Assembly: GCF_900182955.1 (NCBI RefSeq)
Contig: NZ_FXUL01000001.1
Span: 62,001-126,000, forward strand
Length of the DNA stretch: 64,000 nt
Source: Noviherbaspirillum suwonense
GTDB taxonomy: Bacteria; Pseudomonadota; Gammaproteobacteria; Burkholderiales; Burkholderiaceae_D
Direction of reading: 5' to 3'
Shown here: piece after piece, positions 35,363 to 44,264 of the stretch
Numbering within the stretch: position 1 is the first letter of the stretch
Layout of the letters: every line of letters begins with the position of its first letter
The notes under the pieces: generated by a model
Told to the model about the DNA's origin: nothing
Databases searched by the model: none
The model's input: the letters and a program-made list of their open reading frames with translations, nothing else
Program-made: the position numbers and the translations under genes

Positions 35363-35938
35363 ATGAAAACTCTCATGCGTTCCATGATTACCCTTGCCGT
35401 TGTCGCCACTGCACTGAGTGCATGCGGCGGCGGAGGTGACAACAGCAGCGGCGCCACCACGTCAATTGCGCAAATGGCAGGCACTTACATCATGCCCTGC
35501 ACAGGCACGACCTTCGCTCCGTCGGCAAACCCGACTGACCCCAAGAGCGAGTCGGAAACCGCAACTATCGTTATTTCCGCGGATGCCGCCAGCGGCAAGG
35601 CAACCATCAGCGCGCAACGCCGGTACTATCTGAACAGCACGACCTGCGATGCAGCGGCGCTCGAATTTGACCTGACGTTCTTTGGCACCGCGGCTGATAA
35701 ATCCGGAAGCAAAATTTATACGGGTCCCGCCGGCAAGCCTGTTACGGCCAGCGTTGCAAGCATCGCTTATACCGGCCTGAGATTTTCCAAGGGCAATATC
35801 AGTTTCAAACTGCCGGCGGCAGGCGCCACCGTCGATAAAGCCTACGTCCTCGACAACAACGTGCTTTACCTGAGCAAGGGCTCGCGCGGCCCCGATGGAC
35901 TGGGCGACACATTGACGCGAGGCGCCGTCAAGCAATAG
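35363..35938 (+). CDS. Hypothetical lipoprotein
   Basis: A 191-residue protein with a lipoprotein signal: a basic start, hydrophobic ITLAVVATALSA, lipobox LSAC (Cys21), then a Gly-rich linker (CGGGGDNSSG). The mature part is predicted beta-rich and includes two further cysteines (MPCTGTTF and TTCDAAAL) that could pair. No family is recognised. An in-frame ATG four codons downstream could also start it. It lies in the accessory stretch after the hemagglutinin remnant and ends before a strong hairpin. Confidence 0.75.
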   Translation: MKTLMRSMITLAVVATALSACGGGGDNSSGATTSIAQMAGTYIMPCTGTTFAPSANPTDPKSESETATIVISADAASGKATISAQRRYYLNSTTCDAAALEFDLTFFGTAADKSGSKIYTGPAGKPVTASVASIAYTGLRFSKGNISFKLPAAGATVDKAYVLDNNVLYLSKGSRGPDGLGDTLTRGAVKQ

Positions 35939-35961
35939 CAGTAGTGCAGTAATGCAGTAGT

Positions 35962-35993
35962 GAACGGTGGCAGCTCTCGGGCTGCCACCGTTC
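35962..35993. terminator. Bidirectional hairpin between the lipoprotein and NRAMP-like genes
   Basis: A perfect 13-bp stem, GAACGGTGGCAGC (35962-35974) and GCTGCCACCGTTC (35981-35993), with a 6-base loop. It lies between two converging genes. It lacks a long T-run, so termination strength is uncertain. Just before it, three GCAGTA(G/A)T-type direct repeats run from about 35938 to 35961. Confidence 0.65.
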
Positions 35994-36006
35994 CCGGCTT
36001 CATCCA

Positions 36007-37305
36007 TCACGCCAGCGTCACAAACATCGCGACCACCGCCACTGCCATCACCCCGGTCGCCAGCCACCCCAGCCACTTCAGCCGCCGCGTCACCACGAAG
36101 CGTCCCATCACGTCAGTGCGCGTTGCCATCAGCATCATCACCGCCATGATGGGCACCGAGATCACGCCGTTGATCACGGCGCTCCAGTACAGCGCCTTGA
36201 TCGGGTCGATCGGTGCGAAGCAGAGCGCTACGCCGACAAGCGTGGACACCGCGATGATGCTGTAGAAGCGCTTGGCCATTGCCGGCTTGTGCTCCAGCCC
36301 TTTCTTCCAGTTGAATGCGCCGGCCATTGCATAGGCGGCCGAGCCTGCCAGCACCGGCACGGCCAGGAGGCCGGTGCCGATGATGCCGGCGGCGAACAGC
36401 AGGAAGGCAAATTCGCCGGCGATGGGGCGCAGGGCGCTGGCCGCCTGGGCCGAGGTCTCGATGTCCGTCACGCCGTGCAGGCTCAGCGTCATCGCCGTGG
36501 TCAGCATGATGAAAAACGCGACCAGGTTGGAAAAGCCCATGCCGAAATAGGTGTCGATCTTGATGCGCAGAAAACTGGCGCGCGCCTGGTTTGGCGCATC
36601 CTTCAGCGGCAGCGCATGCGGGTCGGCTTCCAGTTCCTCGACTTCCTGCGACGCCTGCCAGAAGAACAGGTAGGGGCTGATCGTGGTGCCGAAGACCGCG
36701 ACCAGCGTGGTGATGGTCGCGGCATTCCATTCGAACCTGGGCCGGACCATGGCGCTGGCCACGTCCCACCAGGAAATATGGATGACGAACACGGTGGCGA
36801 CGTATGCCAGCAGCCCCAGCGTGAGCCACTTGAGAATCCGCACGTAGCGGCTGTAGGGGATGAATATCTGCAGCACCAGCGACACCACGCCGAATGCCGC
36901 GGCATACACATGCGTCGGACCGCCGATGAGCAGCGCCAGCGCGTCGCCCATGGCGGAGACGTCGGCGGCGATGTTGATGGTGTTGGCCACCATCAGCGAG
37001 CCGACGATCAGGTACAGCAGCCAGCGCGGGTAGTGCATGCGGATATTGCCTGCCAGCCCCTTGCCGGTGACGCGGCCGATGCGCGCGCTCACGACCTGGA
37101 TGCCCACCATCAGCGGATAGGTGAACGCCATCGACCAGAGCAGGTTCAAGCCGAATTGCGCGCCGGCCTGGGAATAGGTTGCAATGCCGCTCGGGTCGTC
37201 GTCCGCTGCGCCGGTGATGAGGCCGGGGCCAAGCTTTGCGAGCCAGTCGCGCAGCGTCATGCGGCCGTCGGTTGCGCGTGCCGGGGTGCTTGTTGGATTT
37301 TTCAT
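36007..37305 (-). CDS. NRAMP-family divalent metal transporter (atypical metal-site motif)
   Basis: A 432-residue inner-membrane protein with about 11 hydrophobic segments and the NRAMP fold arrangement. In helix 1 the canonical DPGN is replaced by DDDPSG (Asp37-Gly40). In helix 6 the usual Met-Pro-His region reads TISPYLFFWQ (about residues 208-217). These are metal-ligand positions in Mn2+/Fe2+ NRAMPs, so the substrate may differ (Mg2+ or another ion); this is inference. The ATG at 37305 (MKNPTSTPARATDG) is preferred over an in-frame GTG 19 codons upstream; TAAAAT at 37377-37372 on the - strand is a possible -10. Confidence 0.85.
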   Translation of the reverse strand: MKNPTSTPARATDGRMTLRDWLAKLGPGLITGAADDDPSGIATYSQAGAQFGLNLLWSMAFTYPLMVGIQVVSARIGRVTGKGLAGNIRMHYPRWLLYLIVGSLMVANTINIAADVSAMGDALALLIGGPTHVYAAAFGVVSLVLQIFIPYSRYVRILKWLTLGLLAYVATVFVIHISWWDVASAMVRPRFEWNAATITTLVAVFGTTISPYLFFWQASQEVEELEADPHALPLKDAPNQARASFLRIKIDTYFGMGFSNLVAFFIMLTTAMTLSLHGVTDIETSAQAASALRPIAGEFAFLLFAAGIIGTGLLAVPVLAGSAAYAMAGAFNWKKGLEHKPAMAKRFYSIIAVSTLVGVALCFAPIDPIKALYWSAVINGVISVPIMAVMMLMATRTDVMGRFVVTRRLKWLGWLATGVMAVAVVAMFVTLA

Positions 37306-37736
37306 GAAACTGACTCGCTGCTGGCAAGTTAAGGGGCCTGCCGGAAAGGCGGCAACCTTCACGGCAGCGGGATTTTACGCCGACTTCCGGTTTCCCGAAT
37401 ATCCTTCCAGCAATATGCCATGACGCACAAATCGAAAGCTGGCGGTCGCTGGCCGGCCCCGGGTATGAACGTAGCGCAGCCTTGCCCGCTTTTAGCGCTG
37501 CATCTGCCTTGGTCAAACCCTTGCGCAGCCTCTACAGGCAGGCAATACGTCAAGCTTTCGGCGGATGCCGCGCCGGTTGTCCGGACAAAGTGGAACTTAC
37601 TGAACTGTTAACCATTCTTCAACTGGATACAGCGCGCAAGGATAGTCCTTACCCGCCCGACGATCGTCGGCCAGCGCCGCCAGCCAGGATGCACGGCGGG
37701 GTGGCCAGATCAACAGCTCACAGGATGCATACCGTT
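37306..37736. other. Intergenic stretch between the divergent NRAMP-like and paoA-like genes
   Basis: A divergent promoter region of about 430 bases. I see no supportable gene. The paoA frame remains open upstream to 37482 but without homology or a ribosome-binding site. An AT-richer patch lies near 37590-37640. I could not define a paired -35/-10 for the molybdoenzyme operon. Confidence 0.45.
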
Positions 37737-38384
37737 ATGGACGACCTCAGCAACATCAAAATTTCAAGGCGCAACATGCTTATTACCAGTGCGATATCGG
37801 CGACCGCCCTCAGCGTTCCCGCAGTGGCTGGCGCGCAGGCGTCGGCGTCGGCCAGCGCGGAACCAGCGCCGGTCATGAGCAAGCTGTCCCTCAACGTCAA
37901 CGGCGAAGTCCACCAGATGGAAGTGGACACGCGCACCACGCTGCTCGATGCGCTGCGCGAAAACCTGCACCTGACCGGGACCAAGAAAGGCTGCGACCAC
38001 GGCCAGTGCGGCGCCTGCACCGTCATCGTCGACGGCCGGCGCATCAATTCCTGCCTGAGCTTGGCGGTGATGCACGACAAGTCCAAGGTCACGACCATCG
38101 AGGGCCTGGGCACCGTCGGCAAGCTGCATCCGATGCAGGCTGCCTTCATCAAGCATGACGGCTATCAATGTGGCTACTGCACGCCCGGGCAGATCTGTTC
38201 GGCCGTGGCGACGCTGGACGAAATCAAGCAGGGCATCCCGAGCCATGTCAGCGCCGACCTGACCGCGCGGCCGCTGCTGAGCGCCGACGAGATCCGCGAG
38301 CGGATGAGCGGCAACATCTGCCGCTGCGGCGCGTATTCGAACATCGTCGACGCGATGACCGAAGTCGCCGGAGGTGCCGCATGA
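37737..38384 (+). CDS. paoA: Aldehyde oxidoreductase iron-sulfur subunit (PaoA-like)
   Basis: Small 2x[2Fe-2S] subunit of a xanthine-oxidase-family molybdoenzyme. The 215-residue product has a twin-arginine signal ([26 protein letters not shown]), so the folded complex is exported to the periplasm as in E. coli PaoABC. The plant-type ferredoxin motif [11 protein letters not shown] is followed by the second-cluster motifs CGYCTPGQ and CRCGAY. The ATG at 37737 has AGGA about 11 bases upstream; an alternative ATG lies 4 codons earlier. It overlaps paoB by 4 bases. Confidence 0.92.
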   Translation: MDDLSNIKISRRNMLITSAISATALSVPAVAGAQASASASAEPAPVMSKLSLNVNGEVHQMEVDTRTTLLDALRENLHLTGTKKGCDHGQCGACTVIVDGRRINSCLSLAVMHDKSKVTTIEGLGTVGKLHPMQAAFIKHDGYQCGYCTPGQICSAVATLDEIKQGIPSHVSADLTARPLLSADEIRERMSGNICRCGAYSNIVDAMTEVAGGAA

Positions 38385-39334
38385 AAGCCTTTACCTATCT
38401 GCGCGCAGGCACGCCGGCCGAGGCCGCTGCAGCCGCGCTGCAGCATCCCCGCGCCCGCTTCATTGCCGGCGGCACCAACCTGCTCGACCTGATGAAGCTG
38501 GAAATCGAGACGCCCACCCACCTGATCGACGTCAATGGCCTGGCGCTCGACAAGATGGAAGCCACGCCGGCGGGCGGCCTGCGCATCGGCGCGCTGGTGC
38601 GCAACACCGACCTCGCCGCCGATGAAAACGTGCGCCGCCATTACGGCGTGCTGTCGCGCGCGCTGCTGTCGGGCGCATCCGGCCAGCTGCGCAACAAGGC
38701 GACCACCGCCGGCAACCTGCTGCAGCGCACCCGCTGCCCTTACTTCTACGACACCAACCAGCCGTGCAACAAGCGCAGCCCAGGCAGCGGTTGCTCGGCC
38801 CTCAACGGCTATAGCCGCCAGCTGGCGATCGTCGGGGCCAGCGACGCATGCATCGCGACCCATCCGAGCGACATGGCCGTGGCCATGCGCATCCTGGACG
38901 CCGAGGTCGAGACCGTGCGGCCGGATGGAACGACGCGCGTGATCCCCATCGCCGACTTCCACAAGCTGCCGGGGACGACGCCGCATATTGAAAATGCGCT
39001 GGTCCCGGGCGAGCTGATCACCGCGGTGACGCTGCCCAAGCCGGTCGGCGGCGCCCATGTCTACCGCAAGGTGCGCGACCGGTCCTCGTATGCGTTCGCA
39101 CTGATCTCGGTGGCCGCCATCGTGCAGCCGGACGGCAGCGGGCGGGTCGCCCTGGGCGGCGTCGCGCACAAGCCGTGGCGCGTCGAAGGCGCCGAGCAGA
39201 AGATGCGCAACGGCGCCAAGGCGGTGGTCGACGGCCTGCTCGCCGACGCCAGAACAACGCCGGAAAACGCGTTCAAGGTTCCCCTGGTCCAGCGCACATT
39301 GCATTCGGTGCTGGCAGAAGTGAAGAAAGGCTGA
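38381..39334 (+). CDS. paoB: Aldehyde oxidoreductase FAD-binding subunit (PaoB-like)
   Basis: FAD-carrying middle subunit of the molybdoenzyme. The 317-residue product has the FAD-binding PCMH segment [17 protein letters not shown] near residues 29-45 and [13 protein letters not shown] near 107-119. Three cysteines at positions 119, 129 and 138 ([19 protein letters not shown]) form the insertion that in E. coli PaoB binds an additional [4Fe-4S] cluster. A C-terminal CO-dehydrogenase flavoprotein domain follows. The ATG overlaps the paoA stop (ATGA). Confidence 0.92.
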   Translation: MKAFTYLRAGTPAEAAAAALQHPRARFIAGGTNLLDLMKLEIETPTHLIDVNGLALDKMEATPAGGLRIGALVRNTDLAADENVRRHYGVLSRALLSGASGQLRNKATTAGNLLQRTRCPYFYDTNQPCNKRSPGSGCSALNGYSRQLAIVGASDACIATHPSDMAVAMRILDAEVETVRPDGTTRVIPIADFHKLPGTTPHIENALVPGELITAVTLPKPVGGAHVYRKVRDRSSYAFALISVAAIVQPDGSGRVALGGVAHKPWRVEGAEQKMRNGAKAVVDGLLADARTTPENAFKVPLVQRTLHSVLAEVKKG

Positions 39335-39338
39335 GCAA

Positions 39339-41543
39339 ATGAAATTTACCACTCCCGCAACCACCAACCCGATCGACCAGCTCAAGGTCATCGGCAAGCC
39401 GACCGACCGCATCGACGGCGCGCTCAAGACCACCGGCACGGCCCCTTACGCCTACGAGCAGAACAAGGTCGCGCCGAATGCCGCATACGGCCACGTGGTG
39501 GGCGCGGCGATCGCCAAGGGCCGCATTGCGTCGATGGACACCAGCGAAGCCAGGCGCGCGCCGGGCGTGCTGGCGGTCATCACCGCCGACAATGTCGGCA
39601 AGCTGGGCAAGGGCAGCAAGAACACCGCGAAGCTGCTGGCCGGGCCCGATATCGAGCATTATCACCAGGCGATCGCGCTGGTGGTGGCCGAGACCTTCGA
39701 GCAGGCGCGCGCCGCCGGCCAGCTGGTGCGCGTGAAATATGCCGCCGAGAAGGGCGAGTACAGCCTGGAAAAGGCCAAGGGTTCGGCCACCAAGCCGAAG
39801 TCCGAGGACAGCCCGCCGGACAGCAAGGCCGGTGACTTTGCCGGCGCGTTTGCCTCCGCGCCGGTGAAGCTGGACGCCACCTACACCACGCCCGACCAGT
39901 CGCACGCGATGATGGAGCCGCATGCGTCCATCGCTGCATGGGACGGCGACAAGCTCACCGTCTGGACTTCCAACCAGATGATAGGCTGGGGCCACGACGA
40001 CCTGGCCAGGACGCTGAATATTCCCAAGGACAGGGTGCGCATGGTGTCGCCGTTCATCGGCGGCGGCTTTGGCGGCAAGCTGTTCCTGCGGACCGAGGCG
40101 CTGCTGGCGTCGCTCGGCGCCTGGGCGGTGAAACGCCCAGTGAAGGTCGCGCTGACACGGCCGATGATGTTCAACAACACCACCCATCGCCCGGCGACCA
40201 TACAGCGCATTCGCATCGGCGCCAACCGGAACGGCAAGATCACCGCCATCGGCCATGAAAGCTGGTCGGGCGACCTGCCCGGCGGGCAGCCAGAAACCGC
40301 CGTGATGCAAACGCGCCTGCTCTATGCCGGCGCGAACCGCATGACGAAAATGCGGCTTGCCGTGCTCGACCTGCCCGAGGGCAATGCGATGCGCGCGCCC
40401 GGCGAGGCGCCGGGCCTGATGGCGCTCGAAATTGCGATCGACGAGATGGCCGAGAAGCTCAACATGGACCCGGTGGCGTTCCGCGTGATCAACGACACCC
40501 AGGTCGACCCGGAGAAGCCCGATCGTCCGTTCTCCCAGCGCCGGCTGATCCAGTGCATGCGCACCGGCGCAGAGAAGTTCGGCTGGAATGCGCGCAATCC
40601 GAAGCCGGCGCAGGTCCGCGACGGCCGTTGGCTGATCGGCTACGGCGTGGCCGCGGCATTCCGCAACAACCTCGTGATGAAGTCGGCGGCCCGCATACGC
40701 CTCGACCGCAACGGCGTCGTCACGGTGGAAACCGACATGACCGACATCGGCACCGGCAGCTATACCATCATTGCCCAGACCGCCGCCGAGATGATGGGCG
40801 TGGGCCTGGACAAGGTCGTCGTCAAGCTGGGCGACTCGAACTTCCCGGTGTCCGCCGGGTCGGGCGGGCAATGGGGCGGCAACAGCTCGACGGCAGGCGT
40901 GTATGCGGCCTGCATGAAGATGCGCGAGGCCGTGACCAGGCAGCTGGGCATGGACACGGCGGCGTCCGAGTTTTCTGGCGGCATGGTGCGTGCTGGCGGA
41001 CAGTCGGTGCCGCTGGCGCAGGCGGCCGAAGGCGGCGAACTGGTAGCGGAAGACCATATGGAATACGGCGACCTGGACAAGAAATACCAGCAGTCGACGT
41101 TCGGCGCGCACTTCGTCGAAGTCGCGGTCGATGCCGCCACCGGCGAGACCCGCGTCAGGCGCATGCTGGCGGTATGCGCCGCCGGCCGCATCCTGAACCC
41201 GAAGTCGGCGCGCAGCCAGGTGATCGGCGCGATGACCATGGGCCTGGGCGCGGCGCTGATGGAAGACCTGGTGGTCGACCAGCGTTATGGGTATTTCGTC
41301 AACCATGACCTGGCAGGGTACGAAGTGCCGGTACATGCCGACGTGCCGCACCAGGACGTGATCTTCCTGGACGAAACCGACCCGATCTCGTCGCCGATGA
41401 AGGCCAAGGGCGTCGGCGAACTGGGTATCTGCGGCGTGGCTGCGGCGATTGCCAATGCCGTCTACAACGCCACCGGCGTACGGGTGCGGGAGTATCCGGT
41501 CACGCTGGACAAGCATCTGGAGAAATTGCCAGCCCTGGTATAG
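39339..41543 (+). CDS. paoC: Aldehyde oxidoreductase molybdenum-binding subunit (PaoC-like)
   Basis: A 734-residue large subunit carrying the molybdopterin-cytosine-dinucleotide cofactor; it oxidises aldehydes to acids. The N-terminal hammerhead domain begins near KPTDRIDGALKTTGTAPYAYE. Cofactor-binding segments include SPFIGGGFGGKLF near residue 232 and SGGQWGGNSSTAG near 507. The catalytic Glu is in KGVGELGIC (Glu694). It starts 4 bases after paoB. No PaoD/XdhC-type cofactor-insertion chaperone gene is next to it in this window. Confidence 0.93.
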   Translation: MKFTTPATTNPIDQLKVIGKPTDRIDGALKTTGTAPYAYEQNKVAPNAAYGHVVGAAIAKGRIASMDTSEARRAPGVLAVITADNVGKLGKGSKNTAKLLAGPDIEHYHQAIALVVAETFEQARAAGQLVRVKYAAEKGEYSLEKAKGSATKPKSEDSPPDSKAGDFAGAFASAPVKLDATYTTPDQSHAMMEPHASIAAWDGDKLTVWTSNQMIGWGHDDLARTLNIPKDRVRMVSPFIGGGFGGKLFLRTEALLASLGAWAVKRPVKVALTRPMMFNNTTHRPATIQRIRIGANRNGKITAIGHESWSGDLPGGQPETAVMQTRLLYAGANRMTKMRLAVLDLPEGNAMRAPGEAPGLMALEIAIDEMAEKLNMDPVAFRVINDTQVDPEKPDRPFSQRRLIQCMRTGAEKFGWNARNPKPAQVRDGRWLIGYGVAAAFRNNLVMKSAARIRLDRNGVVTVETDMTDIGTGSYTIIAQTAAEMMGVGLDKVVVKLGDSNFPVSAGSGGQWGGNSSTAGVYAACMKMREAVTRQLGMDTAASEFSGGMVRAGGQSVPLAQAAEGGELVAEDHMEYGDLDKKYQQSTFGAHFVEVAVDAATGETRVRRMLAVCAAGRILNPKSARSQVIGAMTMGLGAALMEDLVVDQRYGYFVNHDLAGYEVPVHADVPHQDVIFLDETDPISSPMKAKGVGELGICGVAAAIANAVYNATGVRVREYPVTLDKHLEKLPALV

Positions 41544-41713
41544 GGAAGCGATGGGTCGGGGCAGGCTGCTCGCCGGTGAGTAGCCTGGCCCGGAGCGGAA
41601 ATCGTGGAGAAAGATCATCGCGGGCAGAAGGCTGCTCGTAATATTTTGAAAAGCAGTCTTCGCCTGCAAAACCTTGGTAGAGGTCTTCGGTATTCCAGAG
41701 GCGATAACAGGGT

Positions 41714-41911
41714 CTAACGGGCGCTGTCAGCGCCGCCTGACAAGCTATCCGCACCAGTGCCGCCTTCCAGGACATCATTACCGCCATTGCCAATCAAGGT
41801 ATCGTTTCCAGCGCCGCCGTTCATCGTGTCGGCGCCGCCGCCATCGAGCAGGTCGTCACCATCCAGCCCGTTTAATGTGTCATCTCCATTCGTGCCCGTC
41901 CTGGCAGCCAT
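41714..41911 (-). CDS. 65-residue RTX-repeat protein, probably truncated
   Basis: A 65-residue frame made almost only of calcium-binding nonapeptides ([20 protein letters not shown], then [21 protein letters not shown]). It has a strong ribosome-binding sequence, GGGAGG, upstream of its ATG at 41911, so translation is likely. It lacks any catalytic domain or export tail and ends abruptly at [10 protein letters not shown]. Most likely it is the 5' stub of a longer RTX gene; a minimal RTX protein is possible. It is convergent with paoC. Confidence 0.6.
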   Translation of the reverse strand: MAARTGTNGDDTLNGLDGDDLLDGGGADTMNGGAGNDTLIGNGGNDVLEGGTGADSLSGGADSAR

Positions 41912-42023
41912 GCCGCCTCCCGCTGAAGGATTTGCGGTTGATTACTTCCCCAATAAACAGCCTCTGCTCTAGCCGCCAGATTCGCTAACACAAGGTGATT
42001 GTTTTTGACAATCAAGGAACAAT

Positions 42024-42045
42024 GTCACCGTGAGTTACCACGGTG
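42024..42045. terminator. Hairpin downstream of the EamA transporter gene
   Basis: A perfect 8-bp stem TCACCGTG/CACGGTGA with loop AGTTAC, about 50 bases downstream of the - strand transporter stop. There is no adjacent T-run in either direction, so it is only a weak terminator candidate. Confidence 0.35.
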
Positions 42046-42093
42046 AGGCCGCAATCAGGGCACCTTTTTGTCCGCCAGGACGGCACCGGTTTT

Positions 42094-43011
42094 TCAGGAT
42101 TTTCGTTCCCCACGGGCCGTCACGAGCGCAACGCCGGCACAGGTGATCACGATGCCGATAAGGGTAAGCGCAGTGGGAACCACCCCGAACATTCCCCATT
42201 CCAGCAGCACCGCGACGATGGGCGTCAGAAAGAACAGGCTGGTTACCTTGGTCGCATGGCCGCGCCGCATCAGGGTATGCAGGACATTAACCGCAAGAAT
42301 CGATGCGAACACCACAAGAAACACGATGGCTGCAATGAGCTGCCAACTCCAGCGCACCGCAAATCCGTCGATGCCAACGGCGAGCGGCGCCAGCACGGCC
42401 AGCGAGACGAGAAACTGGATGAACGCCGCGCTGCGCAGATCGGCATCCCGGCAAAACGCCCGCTGGTAAAGCGTGCCGCTCGTGATCGCCGCCAGCGACA
42501 CGGCCACGGCCACAAAGCTCGCCAGGCTGCCCGCCTGCAGGTTGACCTTGTACCAGACCACGAGGCTGACCCCTGCCAGCGCAATCGCCACGCCCAGCCA
42601 CTGACGCCGCAGCAGCTTCTCGCCCAGCATCTGCGACGCGAATATCGCTGTGAACAGCGGTTGTGTCGCCAGCAGCAGCGCCGTAATCCCGGCAGACATG
42701 CCGAGGTATTGCGCATAATGGCTGCCGCCCAGGTTGACCGCATGCATCAGCAGCCCCGCAACGCAGATGTGCAGCACTTCGCGTTTCGTGGAGGGCCAGC
42801 GCGGACGTGATGCCAGCACCCAGAGCGCCAGGCACAGCACCCCGAAGGCGTAGCGCAGCGAGAGGAAGGTCAACGGCGCCGCATATTGCATGCCCGTCTT
42901 GCTGGCAAGATATCCCGAACCCCAGACCAGCACGAAAAACCAGGCGAGCAGGAAGTCGAAGCGGTCGTTGGCGGGCATACGGACGGAGGCAGGTGGCCGG
43001 GAAATTGCCAT
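42094..43011 (-). CDS. EamA/DMT-family transporter
   Basis: A 305-residue inner-membrane protein of the drug/metabolite transporter superfamily, with ten predicted helices in two EamA repeats (first about 20-150, second about 160-300). Segments such as FVLVWGSGYLASKTG and LGGSHYAQYLGMSAGITALLLATQPLFTAIFASQMLGEKL are family-typical. The substrate cannot be told from sequence. It is transcribed alone, just downstream of the tRNA-Met terminator. Confidence 0.88.
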   Translation of the reverse strand: MAISRPPASVRMPANDRFDFLLAWFFVLVWGSGYLASKTGMQYAAPLTFLSLRYAFGVLCLALWVLASRPRWPSTKREVLHICVAGLLMHAVNLGGSHYAQYLGMSAGITALLLATQPLFTAIFASQMLGEKLLRRQWLGVAIALAGVSLVVWYKVNLQAGSLASFVAVAVSLAAITSGTLYQRAFCRDADLRSAAFIQFLVSLAVLAPLAVGIDGFAVRWSWQLIAAIVFLVVFASILAVNVLHTLMRRGHATKVTSLFFLTPIVAVLLEWGMFGVVPTALTLIGIVITCAGVALVTARGERKS

Positions 43012-43074
43012 GATACCGTCGGCGCAGTGGCTTGGAGGTGGCGTATGGCAACGCGTGGACGCTGCGGGGCAAAC

Positions 43075-43107
43075 AAAAAACCCGCGTTCTCAAAAGAGAA
43101 ACGCGGG
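43075..43107 (-). terminator. Rho-independent terminator of tRNA-Met
   Basis: Read on the - strand: stem CCCGCGTTTCTC/GAGAACGCGGG (43107-43096 and 43091-43081) with an internal loop of four T, followed by TTTTTT (43080-43075). It lies 34 bases downstream of the tRNA 3' end. Confidence 0.88.
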
Positions 43108-43140
43108 CTTTTGCGGTGCTTTACTGCATCAAACGTGTTC

Positions 43141-43217
43141 TGGTGGTGATAGGTGGACTTGAACCACCGACCCCAGCATTATGAGTGCTGTGCTCTAACC
43201 AACTGAGCTATATCACC
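43141..43217 (-). tRNA. tRNA-Met (CAT anticodon)
   Basis: A complete 77-base cloverleaf on the - strand with an encoded 3' CCA (43143-43141). Acceptor arms GGTGATA and TATCACC pair. The D-loop has AGCTCAGTTGGTTAGAGC, the anticodon arm is CAGCA-CTCATAA-TGCTG (anticodon CAT), and the T-arm is GGTGG-TTCAAGT-CCACC. The body resembles elongator tRNA-Met, not the initiator. A tRNA-Ile2 with lysidine-modified CAT is the alternative but less similar. Confidence 0.95.
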
Positions 43218-43286
43218 AAACAAGCCCGAGATTTTGACGTCCCCGCCAAAATCTGTCAAGCCTGTGCGGCGCTCTGTATGCAAATT

Positions 43287-44261
43287 TCAGCCATCTGTGC
43301 GCTCCCACCGTGCGATCTCGGCCATGATCCGTTCCGCCGGTGCGGGTTCAGGCGCCAGGCAGTCGATGACGATCCGGTCCGGCATCGAGCGCAGCCAGGT
43401 CAGCTGCCGCTTCGCCAGCTGGCGGGTGGCGGCGATGCCCTTGTCGCGCAGGGTGGCGCGGTCGATCTGGCCATCCAGGTATTCCCAGGCCTGGCGGTAG
43501 CCGACGCAGCGCATCGACGGCAGTCCCGGATGCAGGTCGCCGCGCGTGCGCAGGCGCCGCACTTCGGCCAGCAGGCCGCCGTTGGCGCGGTCCAGCATCG
43601 CGTCGAAACGGGTGGCGATGCGCTGGTGGAGCACGGCGCGGTCCGACGGCTCCAACGCGATGGGCAGCAGCCGGAAGGGCAGGGGTTCAGGTACGGCCTG
43701 TGCGAGCAGTTCGGACATCGGCTGGCCGGTCAGCCGGATGATTTCCAGCGCGCGCTGTATCCGCTGGCTGTCGTTCGGCTTCAGGCGCGCGGCGGTGGGC
43801 GCATCGAGCGTGGCCAGGCGGGCGTGCATTGCCGGCATGCCGAGTTCGGCGGCGTCGCGGTCCAGTTCGGCCCGGATCAGCGGGTCGGCCGGCGGCAGCG
43901 CGTCGAGGCCGTCGCGCAGCGCCTTGAAGTAGAGCATGGTGCCGCCGACCAGCAGCGGCAGCGCGCCGCGCTGGCGGATTTCATCCACCAGCCGAAGCGC
44001 ATCGGCGCGGAACTGCATCACCGAATAGCTTTCGGCGGGGTCGATGATGTCGATCAGGTGATGCGGCACCGCGGCCAGTTCATCGGGCGTCGGCTTGGCG
44101 GTGCCGATGTCCATGCCGCGGTAGACCAGCGCGGAATCGACCGAGATGATTTCACAGGGACGGCGGCGCGCGATTTCCAGCGCGGCGCCGGTCTTGCCGG
44201 AAGCGGTCGGCCCCATGATGGCGACCGCGAGCGGCAGGCGCGCCGGTGTGTCGTTGGTCAC
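43287..44261 (-). CDS. miaA: tRNA dimethylallyltransferase
   Basis: Transfers dimethylallyl from its diphosphate to A37 of tRNAs reading UNN codons, making the substrate of MiaB (encoded at 19.5 kb). The 324-residue product has the P-loop [11 protein letters not shown] near residue 17, the [20 protein letters not shown] segment, and later [16 protein letters not shown]. It lies 3 bases after mutL and before tRNA-Met, a common beta/gammaproteobacterial order. Confidence 0.96.
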   Translation of the reverse strand: MTNDTPARLPLAVAIMGPTASGKTGAALEIARRRPCEIISVDSALVYRGMDIGTAKPTPDELAAVPHHLIDIIDPAESYSVMQFRADALRLVDEIRQRGALPLLVGGTMLYFKALRDGLDALPPADPLIRAELDRDAAELGMPAMHARLATLDAPTAARLKPNDSQRIQRALEIIRLTGQPMSELLAQAVPEPLPFRLLPIALEPSDRAVLHQRIATRFDAMLDRANGGLLAEVRRLRTRGDLHPGLPSMRCVGYRQAWEYLDGQIDRATLRDKGIAATRQLAKRQLTWLRSMPDRIVIDCLAPEPAPAERIMAEIARWERTDG

Positions 44262-44264
44262 CGC

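Noticed and set aside
43141-43217. tRNA-Met as an integration site for an island
   Set aside because: I found no direct repeat of the tRNA 3' end nearby and no integrase gene; flanking genes are core on one side and a single transporter on the other.
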